From: RYN-230 sp963760405
Lineage (GTDB): Bacteria; Actinomycetota; Actinomycetes; Streptosporangiales; Streptosporangiaceae
Reading direction: 5' to 3'
Length of the DNA stretch: 64,000 bases
NCBI GenBank assembly: GCA_963760405.1
Contig: CAVXCV010000004.1
Span: 124,001 to 188,000 of the forward strand
Shown: piece by piece, positions 1-8,882 of the stretch
Layout: each line of letters begins with the position of its first letter
Position numbering within the stretch: position 1 is the first letter of the stretch
Notes under the pieces: model-generated
Databases searched by the model: none
What the model was told of the DNA's origin: nothing
Seen by the model: the letters and a program-made list of their open reading frames with translations, nothing else
Translations under genes and position numbers: made by a program

Positions 1-225
1 CCGTCGTCCGACCGCCGGCCTGGCCGTGACCGGCCGGCACCCGGCCTCACGGACCAGTCTGGAACGGAACATGCCAGCTCCTTTGACCCCTGCGGCCCGC
101 CGGGCACGGCCCGGGTCTCGCCGCCGCACATTTCCGGCCCCATGGCAGGCCACGGCAGCCGTCTGCCCGTCGCAGCCCCGTGCCCGGCGACCCCGCCACC
201 GGGCAGTGAGCCCCTGGAGCTGTGG

Positions 226-270
226 ATGGTAAGGAGAAGGTCTACGGTTCGATTCCGTAAGGGGGTCCCA
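226..270 (+). other. 3' half of tRNA-Thr(GGT), probable integration (att) site
   Basis: The stretch folds as the 3' half of a tRNA. It has an anticodon loop ATGGTAA (226-232, anticodon GGT, Thr), the 3' strand of the anticodon stem GGAGA, a variable loop AGGTC, a perfect five-pair T stem with loop TTCGATT (243-259), an acceptor strand AGGGGGT, one discriminator base and CCA at 268-270. The 5' half is absent: the bases before the anticodon loop cannot pair with GGAGA and no matching ACCCCCT lies upstream. Tyrosine-type integrases commonly use the 3' half of a tRNA gene as attachment site, so this is likely the distal att copy, with the element to the left of the window. No integrase is visible here. 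Confidence 0.75.
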
Positions 271-681
271 AGGTAGTTGAACGATTTCGAAATTAATGTC
301 GATCGTTTTGTCGCTCTCGTGGAACGAGTCGCAGAGACGCTCCGCCGCTCAGACCGCCAGACTGATCACTCCTGACAATAATTGATCACCCTCTGTAATC
401 AATGTTTTCATATCACAAGAGCAAGTGGGTACCAGAAGTTGTCCTCTAAACCGGGCAGCTTGCCCTCCTCACTGAGCGGGAGGAGCTTTACCGCCGCACA
501 GGTCGAAGGCCTTCGTGGGTGCTGATGCGAGCGCATCTCCGAGAACGACGCGGCGATCATCGCCTCTATCTGGAGGATCAAGCGACAACCTGCCGGGGTT
601 GGCCGACGACTTCCGTGCCGAGCTGGGTCGGCGCCGCCCGGCTCGCGGCGGCCACGCCTGCCTGGCACCCGCACGGAGATG
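271..681. other. AT-richer intergenic stretch, no gene recognised
   Basis: The first 150 bases are clearly richer in A+T than the rest of the window, including a run around 365-420 that could hold promoters. From about 500 the composition returns to high GC. The short open frames here have no recognisable product. The region separates the tRNA fragment from the 3' end of the LuxR/ATPase gene on the minus strand. Confidence 0.4.
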
Positions 682-3461
682 TCACAGGGCCGGGGGCGGG
701 CAGCCGAGCGCATCGAGTTCGGCGCGTCCTTCCGTCGCCCTGCCAGGCATCAGCAGCAGCGTAATCGCCCGCTCGAACCGGGCATCGAGGTGCTCCCAGC
801 CCGCCATCGATTCCTCCAGCGAGGCGATGTTTCCTGTGCGGCGGCCGACGGCCCGGGCCAGGCAGGCAGCGGCCCACCGGTTCTCGGCGGCGGCCGGTGC
901 CGCGCGGGCCAGGCGTTCCGCCGCATCCGGCGCGCCCTGGATGACCGCGGCTTCTACGGCGATGAGCAGGGCGAAGGAATCGTATTGCAGGTGGCGTGTG
1001 CCGAACCAGGGACGTGACCCGATGCCGAGCTCAGCTGTGGCATGGGCGGCTTGTTCGAGGTGGCCCCGGTGGAGGGCGATCCGGGCATCGGCGAAGGCCG
1101 CGAAGCCGGCCAGGCTGCGGTTCGCCCCGGATCACTGCAGGAGATGATCTCGCTGACCCGGGCACGCCAGAGACGGCAGCCCTCCTCATCGCCCCGCAGG
1201 CCATGGGCGAGGACCGCGGCGTCGCCGGCCGGGGCGACCCAGGGGGAGGCTGGCCGGCTTTCGCGTCGCCACGAGTCCCACATGACAGCCGCTTGGCTGA
1301 GGGCTTCGTCGAACTTGCCTTGCAGCACAAGCGGGACGACGGCCATGCCGAGCGTCATGTCGTGCCGTCCGACCACGATCGAATCCCCTTGCCCGCGCCG
1401 GGCCGAGGCGAGGGCCGCGGGCAGTTCCCCGGCGATCGCGGCGCTGTCGGCGGCCGTGTGAATGGTGTCCACGATCTCGGCGCCGGTGCGTGGATCGTGC
1501 CGGGGCAGACGGTCAAGCAGCACGGCGCGTTCCTGGATGAGCCGGTAGCTTTCACGGAGCTGGCCGGCCTCCCGCGCCGCTGCGACGACCGCGGCCAGCG
1601 CGCCGCTGATCAGCACCGGATCGTCGGAGCGCCGCGCGGCGGCCAGGGCTTCGGCGGCCAGCCCGGGATCGGGCGACTCCTTCTCCCCTCTCGCGTTCCA
1701 CGCCCTGGCCGCCGTCAGCAGAGCAGCCACCGCGAGCTCGCCCGGGGGCGCCGCCCGCGCCGCCGCCTCGAACAGATCACGCAAACGGTCATAGGGCACC
1801 TCGTCAGGAAACGATGCCGCGAACCGATCGGCCACGGTCACGGCGTAGGCCAGGGCGGCAGCCCGGGTGCCGTCGTCGCCGGCCGCCAATGCCCGGTCGG
1901 CCGCCTCCAGCAGCAGGCCGAACGCGATGTCGCCGCGGCCCGCAGCCAGCGCGACGTGCGCGGCCGCCTGCAGGTCCGTCGCGCCCCGGCCGTGATCGGG
2001 AGCCAGGGCGGCGGCGGCTTCGTAATGCCCGAGGGCCTCGGCCAAGAAGCGCCGGGCATAGGCGAGGTGGCCGAGGCTGCGAGCCAAGCGGTGACCCATG
2101 CCATCGGGGCCCGCGCCGGTGGCCGCGTCAAGCGCCGCCCGCAGGTCGTCAGCCACCTGGTCGAAGCTGGCCCGCCACTCCTGATCCGCCTCGGCCCTGC
2201 CCTCCAGGCTGACCGCGGTTTCTGCTGCCCAGCGCAGGTGCCGTTCCCTGGTCGCTGCTTCCTCACCGCTGGCCGCCAGCTGCTCCAGCGCGTAGGCACG
2301 CACGGTCTCCAGCATGCGCCACCGGCCGCCTTGCCCGTCCGTGCTCGCCAGTAGGCTCTTATCGGCTAGTCGGCCGACCAGGTCAGCCAACGCCCCCCGG
2401 CCATCGTCGGACGCGATGGCGCTGGCCGCGTCCAGGTCGAACCCACCGACGAACACACTCAGCCGGCGGAACACTGCCCGTTCGTCATCATCGAGCATGT
2501 CATGACTCCAGCCGATGACCGCCCGCAGCGAATGATGCCGCGCGTCGGCACCGCGGCCGCCGGCCAGCAGACGCAGGCGATCATCCAGGCCTGACCGCAG
2601 GCCAGCCATTCCCAGCGACGCGCTGCGCGCTGCGGCAAGCTCGATGGCCAGCGGCATCCCATCCAGGCGGGCGCACAGTTCCCCAACGTCCGGCCAGGCC
2701 GCCGCAAAGTCCGGCGCCACGGCCCGGGCCCTGTCGATGAACAGCGCTGTGGCCTCCGAGCCCGCCGCATCGTCGAGGTCATCCGCCAGGGAAAGCGGAC
2801 GGATGGGCACTGTACGTTCGCCGCCGGCCGCTAGCCGCTCCCGGCTCGTGGCCAGCACGGTTACGCCCGGACAGGCGGCGAGGAGCCTCTCGGCGAATGC
2901 GGCGACGACGGCCAGCAGGTGGTCGCAATTGTCCAGCGCCAGCAGCCACCGCCCTCCGGCCAGGTGATCGAGGACGGCCTTATCCAGTAGCCGCCCCGGC
3001 TCCTCGGTCACGCCAAGTAGTGCGGCAACCGCCTGGGTGACAAATCCTCCGGTGACCGGGACCAGATCGACGAAGGCGCACCCGGACGGGAAAAAAGGCG
3101 CGGCTTCCCGGGTGACTTCGACCGCCAGGCGGGTCTTGCCCACCCCACCCGGGCCGACCAGGCTCACCAAGCGCGAGGCTTTCAACGCTGCGAGGATCGC
3201 GTCCCGCTCGCGGTCCCGGCCTACGAAGCTGGTCCACGGTGCGGGCAGCCCAGCCGGGGCGCCGGGCCGGTGTGCGGCGGGGGCAACAACGGTCTGGGCA
3301 AGTTCGGCCAGTTCGCCGCGGTCGGCTACGCCGAACTTCCGCAGCAGCGAGGAGACATGGCTTTCGACCGTCCGGACCGAGATGTGCAGCCTGCCTGCGA
3401 TCTGCGCATTGCTGAGATGTGCACCGAGCGCCTCGAGCACTTCCGCTTCGCGTTGCGACAT
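682..3461 (-). CDS. LuxR-type regulator with NB-ARC-like ATPase and TPR-like tail (frameshifted near its 3' end)
   Basis: The protein begins with a LuxR/GerE helix-turn-helix (about residues 1-58, with SVRTVESHVSSLL as recognition helix region). An ATPase follows, with Walker A GPGGVGKT at about 103-110 and a Walker B-like LALDNCDHL near 180. The rest is an alpha-helical TPR-like tail. An N-terminal HTH ahead of the ATPase is the reverse of LAL regulators. The start is set at the ATG opening the HTH; upstream starts as far as 3587 are possible. In the first frame the sequence turns to low-quality Pro/Ser-rich text and stops at 954. One missing base in the CCCC run at 1125-1128 restores a convincing Ala/Leu-rich helical C-terminus that stops at 682-684. 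Either a recent mutation or a sequencing error explains this. The target genes are unknown. Confidence 0.8.
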
Positions 3462-3610
3462 CCCAGCCGGATGGCGGTCCCTCACGCTCCTATCTTCGCC
3501 GATCCGCACTGGATCGGTGGCGAACAGGTGGTGGTTCCGTGGCCGCCACGGATGTCCGTTCGCCAGCCGCGGCGCAGGCTGGGCCACAGCAACTCACCGA
3601 GGACGACACA

Positions 3611-3772
3611 ATGATGCACATCTATCCGACCATCGCCGCAGCCCTTGCCGAACAGCATCGCCACACCCGATCGCCGGGGCCGAGTCCGTCTCGCCGGCCC
3701 GCGCCGTCCGCGCCGCCATCCCGGCACCCCGGCCGCACGCAGGGCCTGGTACGCCTACTTCCCGCCCGCTGA
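3611..3772 (+). CDS. Small basic hypothetical protein (53 aa)
   Basis: A short frame divergent from the LuxR/ATPase gene, starting with two ATG codons. Its first 18 residues (MMHIYPTIAAALAEQHRH) look like the small amphipathic actinobacterial peptides that often start MMH-[LI]-[YH]-P and continue with Arg/Ala-rich helices. After residue 20 it becomes Pro/Arg-rich, and the neighbouring frame is more Ala/Arg-helical, so a frameshift may lie near 3668. There is no function I can name. Confidence 0.3.
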   Translation: MMHIYPTIAAALAEQHRHTRSPGPSPSRRPAPSAPPSRHPGRTQGLVRLLPAR

Positions 3773-3907
3773 AACGTTCCGGCGCGCACTCTCCTCCCAT
3801 GTGACGGAACCAGCCAGCTCGTTCCTCGCATCCTCACCATCACCCATACCGGGGCAGGAAAGCCCAGACCGGGTCAGTGGAAGACCCACACCTAAAGGGG
3901 AACCGTC

Positions 3908-4138
3908 ATGGCATCCACACTGATCCTCATGGCCATCGTCATCTTCCTAGGGGGAATCGCAGCCGGAGTCGTGCTCGTAGTGTCACTGGCCAGCAACCAG
4001 GAGGACCGGGATCATTCGATGAAGGGCGCGGCTCCGACCGTGCTTACCCAGGGGGCCAGAGTCGTGACTGGCCTGTACGTCCGTGACATCGTAAACGCGG
4101 GCTCCGCCCCCGCCGAGCGCGAGACGACCCTTGCGTGA
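3908..4138 (+). CDS. Small single-pass membrane protein (76 aa)
   Basis: The ATG follows AAAGGGGAACCGTC, a plausible ribosome binding site. The N-terminal third is one hydrophobic segment (residues about 4-28, ending LVVSLAS). A polar, probably cytoplasmic tail of some 45 residues with mixed charge follows. The length and layout match the many small orphan membrane proteins of actinomycetes. The family is unknown and no neighbour suggests a role. Confidence 0.55.
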   Translation: MASTLILMAIVIFLGGIAAGVVLVVSLASNQEDRDHSMKGAAPTVLTQGARVVTGLYVRDIVNAGSAPAERETTLA

Positions 4139-4328
4139 CGGCGCGGCCCGGCGGCGGCCGGGGATGCCTGGCCGCTGCGCCGCCGCTGACGGGAGGCACG
4201 TCCGAGCGGTTCTGGACCAATTTGCGGGCCCGGTATGGCCCGGGGGTCGAGAAGCCCCCTCAGCTCCACCTGGACCTGCAGGTCAGAGGCACCGTCGTCA
4301 TCGTAGATGATCATGTTAAAGATCATTT

Positions 4329-4357
4329 GACCGTCATTCGACCGTCATTCGACCGTC
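4329..4357 (+). repeat. Tandem 11-bp repeat
   Basis: The unit GACCGTCATTC occurs twice back to back (4329-4339 and 4340-4350), followed by a partial third unit GACCGTC. A looser CGTCATG motif recurs just downstream (around 4359, 4366 and 4381). This could be a regulator-binding cluster or a replication-slippage scar. No gene starts nearby. Confidence 0.5.
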
Positions 4358-4493
4358 GCGTCATGCGTCATATGGCTGTGCGTCATGTGGCGGCACATGG
4401 CGGCATCAGGGGCTCCTGATGGCATCGGTCTCGGCCTTGAGCCGTCGGCCGTCTGAACTCTGCGGTGGTGGCCATCACCGCGTCCCTGGCGCA

Positions 4494-4587
4494 GATGCCC
4501 GGTTCCGGCTGACTTGAGGCAGTCCCAACTGTCGGTGTCCGCCGCCGACACAGATGTCCGATCCCGATTGACCTGAGACAGTCCCGC
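4494..4587 (+). repeat. Imperfect 35-bp direct repeat
   Basis: Two copies of a 35-base motif lie 59 bases apart (4494-4528 and 4553-4587). They share the skeleton GATGYCCGRTYCCGRYTGAC followed by YTGAGRCAGTCCC. The CTGAGACAGTCCC core resembles subterminal repeats of some transposons, but no terminal inverted repeat or transposase is attached here. Confidence 0.45.
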
Positions 4588-5187
4588 CCAATCTGAGACA
4601 CGTAAGTCAGGAAGCTGCTCTGCCTCGCCTTACGCGGCGAGCACAACAGAGATTTGGCATTCGGCGGCCGGTACGGCGAGTCCGCGGAGCCCGCCGAACG
4701 TGCGGCGGCCGTCCAGCGTGAGCGAGATGGCCTGTGATACCCAGCGCATGTTCCGCGACCGGAACCGGCCGGGCGGCTGGATCGGGGTCAGTTAGCTGTG
4801 TTGGCCTGTCCCCGGCCTCGGCCGCGGGAGGATGGCGGGATGCAGGAGCCCTGCACTGAGGCACCTGGGCGGGCGGGCCGACTCCCCGGGATTTCTGCGG
4901 TAGCCCAGAGACCGTGCGCCCGTAGTTGCAGCCAGCTGTGCATGGCGATGAGGCGGCCGCGCTGGTACGGGAGGCGAGCGGGCGCTGGCTAAGTGACCGG
5001 CGCCAGGTCCCGGTCCGGGCCGCCGGGCGTGTGAGTGGCCCCCGATAGGCGGCGACCCTTCCCCTGAGCTCCCCTCCGGGCTTCCGGCCAGGGGAAGGGC
5101 CGCCTGCCTCAAAGACGCGCCGGAGGTCCGCGTGGTGCACGCGAGCAGCCCTTTCAGTAACTGGCGGGTCGGGGTTAGCCTGCTGTG

Positions 5188-5289
5188 ATGCCGGGGCGGC
5201 ATGAGACGACGAACACCGATCCGTTGATGGCGGTGGTCGTGCTCGCGCTCTTGGTGCTGCTCGTGATCGTTGTCATCCTGGCGGCCTGA
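5188..5289 (+). CDS. Micropeptide with one transmembrane helix (33 aa)
   Basis: The ATG at 5188 opens a 33-codon frame ending in TGA. A polar head (MPGRHETTNTDPL) is followed by an uninterrupted hydrophobic helix of about 20 residues made of Val, Leu, Ile and Ala. Base composition favours GC at third positions. No strong Shine-Dalgarno is visible. The clean head-plus-helix layout argues for a real membrane micropeptide, but such frames also arise by chance, so support is modest. Confidence 0.35.
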   Translation: MPGRHETTNTDPLMAVVVLALLVLLVIVVILAA

Positions 5290-5474
5290 GCCTCGATCCA
5301 CCGCGTTAATGGGAGCGGTCTTTCCCGGCTGGGCTCGCCAGCGCAACGTCATCTTGGGTGTGGGTGCGGGCGTGTTTACCTGGCCGCTCACTTTTATGCG
5401 GGATGTCCGGGTGGCTCGATTTCAGGGGTGGGCGGCCGTATGGCCTTCGGTTGTGTTGACCTGGTCCGGGCTGG

Positions 5475-6050
5475 TCAGGGCGCAGTTGCTGGCGGCCCGC
5501 ATGCGGCTTCGAAGAGGCTCAGCCACTCCTGGTCGTGGTGCCAGCCTTCGGGCAGGTGCAGGGTGAGGTGGCCGCGGCCGTGGCGGGCGGTGCGGGCCGC
5601 GACGTCGATGAGGTCGCGGCGGATGGTGGCGCCACGGGCCCTGGCGTAGGTGTGGCTGGCGAGAGCGCCGGCGGCGCGCAGCAGGTTGCAGCTGATGGCG
5701 GCGCAGGCCAGCCACGCGGCGTTGGCGGCGAAGGAGCCCGATGGCAGGTGGGCGAGGGGGCCGTCGTTCCAGTCAGCGAAGACTTGCTCGATGACGGCGT
5801 GGTCGCGGTGGTGCTCCTCAGCCTGGATCATCTCGAACGGGCTGTCGGTGAACACGGCGTGATACCGCCAGGCCGGGAACGGTTCCTCCTGGCCGTCAGC
5901 AGCGCCGGTGTTCATGTCACGGACCCGGCGGACGATCAGCCGTGCGGTGACAGGCACAGGCATGTGGCCCCTGCCGGGGTGGGAGGTGAACGCGGTGTAC
6001 TTCACCTCGGCCACCTCGGCATCAGAGACCCAGCAGCCTGATTTGTGACG
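5475..6050 (-). pseudogene. IS1380-family transposase, C-terminal fragment
   Basis: The roughly 190-residue tail reads as the end of an IS1380-type DDE transposase. It has a WRYHAVFTDSPFEMIQAEEHHRDHAVIEQV-like strand-helix block, LPSGSFAANAAWLACAAISC and an LTLHLPEGWHHDQEW tail. In this family the final catalytic acidic residue sits in the H-R-x-H-A-x-I-E segment, which is visible (RDHAVIEQV). The N-terminal half with the first catalytic residues is missing: homology stops near 6050, where unrelated sequence and then an IS5-type transposase in the opposite orientation begin. It is therefore a dead remnant, probably cut by the later insertion. Confidence 0.7.
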
Positions 6051-6110
6051 ACCAAGAAGATGGGGCCCGCGCGTGCCCAGGCTACGCGGGCAGCCCGGCC
6101 TGGGCGGCGT

Positions 6111-6886
6111 TATCCCTCCGACTTGTCCGATGGCGAGCGGGCCGTCATCGGGGCCCGCTGCTCCCGGGCCGCTGCCGGCGGGGCCGTCCGCCGGTGCACC
6201 ACCGGCGGGTGATCGTGGACGCGATCTTGTATGTGAACCGGACCGGGTGCGCCTGGCGCCACCTGCCCAAAGACTTCCCGCCCTGGCGCACCGTCTATGG
6301 CTACTTCGCCGCCTGGCGCGACATCGGCGTCCTGCACCGGCTCCACGACCGGTTACGCGCCCAGGTCCGCACGGCCGCCGGCCGCGATTCCCAGCCGACT
6401 GCGGCGGTGATCGATTCGCAGTCCGTGCGGGCCGCGGACACGGTGCCAAAAGCCAGCCGGGGCTGGGATAACGCCAAGAAGGTCAACGGCCGCAAGCGCC
6501 ACATCGCTGTGGATACAGCCGGGCTGGTCCTGGCGGTGGTGGTCACCGCCGCCTGCGTCCAGGACCGCGACGCTGCGAAGCCGCTGCTGTGGAACCTGGC
6601 CCGCTCCTGCACCCGCATCCGCCTGGCCTGGGCCGGCGCCGGCTACGCCGGCAAGCTCACGGCGTGGGCGAAGACCAGCCTGCAGATCACGGCCGAGATC
6701 GTCCGCAAGCGCGACGCCCACGCCTTCGAGATCCTGCCCCGCAGGTGGGTCGTGGAACGCACGCTCGCGTGGATCACCAGCCACCGCCGCTGCGCCCGCG
6801 ACTACGAGCGCCTGCCCGCCAGCCACGAAGCCATGGTGCTGTGGGCCATGATCGCCCTCATGACCCAGCGCCTCGCCACCGATTAA
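6111..6886 (+). pseudogene. IS5-family (IS402-type) transposase, degraded
   Basis: From the GTG at 6194 the frame gives a 230-residue IS5-type transposase with HHRRVIVDAILYVNRTGCAW, VIDSQSVRAADT (first catalytic Asp) and RRWVVERTLAW (catalytic Glu). The second catalytic Asp, normally in an ADGGYAG-like motif, is replaced: the sequence reads WAGAGYAG (around 6630-6650). The N-terminal domain is present but in another frame (SDLSDGERAVIG from about 6114), so at least one indel separates it from the rest. Sequence after the stop (6889-6911, ending GAGACATCCC) may be the right terminal repeat. Both defects make the copy inactive. Confidence 0.75.
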
Positions 6887-7030
6887 TCACACACTCACTT
6901 ACGAGACATCCCGTCATCGAGCTGGCCGGCGACGGCTCTCAGCGCCGCTCCTGTGCCGGTGGAGGTTCACATGTGAGACAGCTCGGGCGGCGTCCGTCGG
7001 CGCCCTTGGACATGGTCGACTGCCTGGCAG

Positions 7031-7528
7031 CTACGAGGAGTTGGTAGCAGCGAGGTAGGCCGCGTTCAGGCGCTCGCGGACGCTCGGTGATCGCGCTGGG
7101 GATTCGGAGCCAAGGTGCGAGCGGCGAAGCTCGTCCATGAACTCTTGCCAGAGCGCGGGGCCGCCTTGTTCGAGCAGCTCGGCGCGAACGCGCAGCGCGC
7201 GGCTCGTGGGCCGGTGGCGAAGTCCCCAGCTGCCGAGCTGCGCGAACACGGGTACGAGTTGGATCGCGGGTTCGGTCAGGCTGTAGCGCGCCCGCTGGCC
7301 GGCTCGCGTGTCCTCACGGGTGAGCAATCCCAACCCGACGAGTCGCTTGAGTCGGTCGGCGAGAATATTTGAGGCGATCCCCTCTTCTGAGCCGGCCTGC
7401 AGCTCTCGGAAATAGCGGCGGTCTCCGAAGACGATGTCGCGGAGGACGAGCAGGCTCCAGCGATCGCCGAACACCTCGATGGTGGCGTTGATCGGGCACC
7501 CCGACCGCGGCTCATACGCTTCGCCCAT
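7031..7528 (-). CDS. HxlR-family winged-helix regulator
   Basis: A 165-residue protein with the HxlR signature. It has Cys near residue 10 in SGCPIN, then FGDRWSLLVLRDIVFG, FRELQ and ILADRLKRLVGLGLLTRE (wing and recognition helix), and a Y-S-L-T-E strand. HxlR proteins are dimeric regulators, many responding to oxidised thiols or aldehydes through the N-terminal Cys. Typical family members are 110-130 residues, and this one has an extra 50-residue C-terminal tail. It is divergent from the metallo-hydrolase at 7605 across a 76-base gap, the usual layout for a regulator and its target. Confidence 0.9.
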   Translation of the reverse strand: MGEAYEPRSGCPINATIEVFGDRWSLLVLRDIVFGDRRYFRELQAGSEEGIASNILADRLKRLVGLGLLTREDTRAGQRARYSLTEPAIQLVPVFAQLGSWGLRHRPTSRALRVRAELLEQGGPALWQEFMDELRRSHLGSESPARSPSVRERLNAAYLAATNSS

Positions 7529-7541
7529 ACCGCTTGCAGTC

Positions 7542-7562
7542 TACTACCGCCAGGTACTACCG
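7542..7562. promoter_or_regulatory. Direct repeat in the hxlR/metallo-hydrolase intergenic region
   Basis: The octamer TACTACCG occurs twice (7542-7549 and 7555-7562), 13 bases apart centre to centre, in the 76-base gap between the divergent genes. HxlR regulators bind short paired sites in such gaps, so this is a candidate operator. No clear -10 or -35 hexamers are seen. Confidence 0.35.
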
Positions 7563-7604
7563 TCCCGGCAAGCGGTTGCAAACCACAAGCGGAAGGAGCC
7601 ACCC

Positions 7605-8438
7605 GTGCTGAGGCAGGTCGCGGAGGGTGTGCTGATCCACGAGAGCGAGTTCTGCCAGAGCAACGCCGTTGTCGTGCACGGCCGGGCTGGCGTGTTGCTC
7701 ATCGACCCCGGGATACTCGGCTACGAAATGGCCGCCCTCGCGAACGACCTGTCCGATTCGGGCCAGACCGTTGTGGCAGGCTTCTCGACGCATCCTCATT
7801 GGGATCACCTGCTCTGGCACGCCAGGCTCGGCGCGGCGCCCCGTTACGGCACGGCGCGCTGCGCGGCCACTGCCCGAGATCGGCTGTCGGACGCGCGTGC
7901 GAAGGCCCGCATCGCCGAGCTGATACCGCCGGACATCGCCGAGCAGGTACCGCTGGATCTGCTCGGCCTCATTACCGGCTTGCCCGCCGAGACGGCGCAG
8001 ATTCCTTGGGATGGCCCTCAAGTCCGGATTATCGAGCATCAAGCGCATGCCCCGGGCCATGCGGCGCTGTTGATTGAGGAACGCGGGGTTCTCGTCGCCG
8101 GCGACATGCTTTCCGATGTCTTGATTCCGATGCTCGACTTGAACGACACCGCTGACCCGATCGAGGACTACCTCGCCGCGCTGCGGCTGCTCGAGGGCGT
8201 GGCGGGCGACGTCGATGTCGTCGTCCCCGGCCACGGGTCCATCGGCGGAGCTGATCAGGTACACGCACGGATCGACCAGGATCGGGCGTACGTGCACGCC
8301 CTGCGTGACGCTCATGTTCTCAGCGACCCGCGGGTCGGCCCATCGGCCAAGGACGGCTGGGACTGGGTGGCCGGCGTGCACGCACGGCAACTCCAGCGCC
8401 TCGCCCGAAGAAGCGAGCGCGACGGGACGCCCGGCTAG
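7605..8438 (+). CDS. MBL-fold metallo-hydrolase
   Basis: The GTG at 7605 follows GGAAGGAGCCACCC and removes a non-conserved N-terminal extension. The 277-residue product has the metallo-beta-lactamase metal-binding motif THPHWDHLLWH (HxHxDH) at about residues 62-72. Later ligands are seen in APGHAALL, GDMLSD and VVPGHGSIGG. This order of His/Asp ligands is that of the broad MBL superfamily (glyoxalase II, quorum-quenching lactonases, others). The substrate is not determined. Divergence from an HxlR regulator suggests an inducible detoxification or lactone-hydrolysing role. Confidence 0.88.
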   Translation: MLRQVAEGVLIHESEFCQSNAVVVHGRAGVLLIDPGILGYEMAALANDLSDSGQTVVAGFSTHPHWDHLLWHARLGAAPRYGTARCAATARDRLSDARAKARIAELIPPDIAEQVPLDLLGLITGLPAETAQIPWDGPQVRIIEHQAHAPGHAALLIEERGVLVAGDMLSDVLIPMLDLNDTADPIEDYLAALRLLEGVAGDVDVVVPGHGSIGGADQVHARIDQDRAYVHALRDAHVLSDPRVGPSAKDGWDWVAGVHARQLQRLARRSERDGTPG

Positions 8439-8464
8439 CGATCGGTGTGCGACACAATGCCGAG

Positions 8465-8682
8465 ATGGAGGACGTCGCATCAGGCGCGCATGCCGCGATC
8501 GTCAAGCGTGATTGGGGCGCGCTCCAGCCGCTGCTGCATCCGTACTTGCACTGGGTGCAAGCGGACGGTCAGGTTGTGCGAGGGTGGACCAAGGTCATCG
8601 GCATGCTGCAAGCGATTGGCATATCCGGGCCCCGGCGTCCGTCGAGTTGCGCGACAGCCAGGTCTACCGCTGGTACGTCTGA
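8465..8682 (+). pseudogene. SnoaL/NTF2-like protein, frameshifted
   Basis: The N-terminal part (HAAIVKRDWGALQPLLHPYLHW, then VVRGWTKVIGML) has the helix-strand pattern of SnoaL-like polyketide-cyclase/NTF2 folds. After residue about 52 the first frame turns to Ser/Arg-rich text. In the next frame a natural-looking last strand (VELRDSQVYRWYV) ends at TGA 8680-8682. The shift lies in the GGGCCCC tract near 8625-8633. Even if corrected, the protein would be only about 72 residues, half the usual SnoaL length. It follows the metallo-hydrolase by 26 bases and was probably co-transcribed with it. Confidence 0.6.
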
Positions 8683-8882
8683 GGGTGCTCCGATTCCCGC
8701 TCGTGGATCCGATCCGAACGCCAGCGGCGCCATCTCCATTAGGGCTTGCAGCGGGACGATCGCGGAGCGACCCTCTGCAACTGGTGCACATTTCCCCCCG
8801 GGGTTGCTTTGAGCAGGAGCCGCGCGGGCACGAGAGACCGCGGTGCTAGTCCCGACAGGTGTTCGCATGCAACGATCTGACG

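Larger units (their letters stand above)
4139..5187. other. Gene-poor region with short repeats
   Basis: About one kilobase without a convincing gene. It holds the tandem 11-mer at 4329-4357 and the imperfect direct repeat at 4494-4587. The open frames on either strand are compositional (Arg/Pro/Ala-rich) and show no family signature. Together with the transposon fragments just downstream it looks like a scarred insertion hot spot. Confidence 0.4.

Noticed and set aside
4607..5391. Overlapping minus-strand frames of 177 and 199 codons
   Set aside because: Arg/Pro/Ser-rich, inconsistent with codon bias and without recognisable domains; treated as non-coding.
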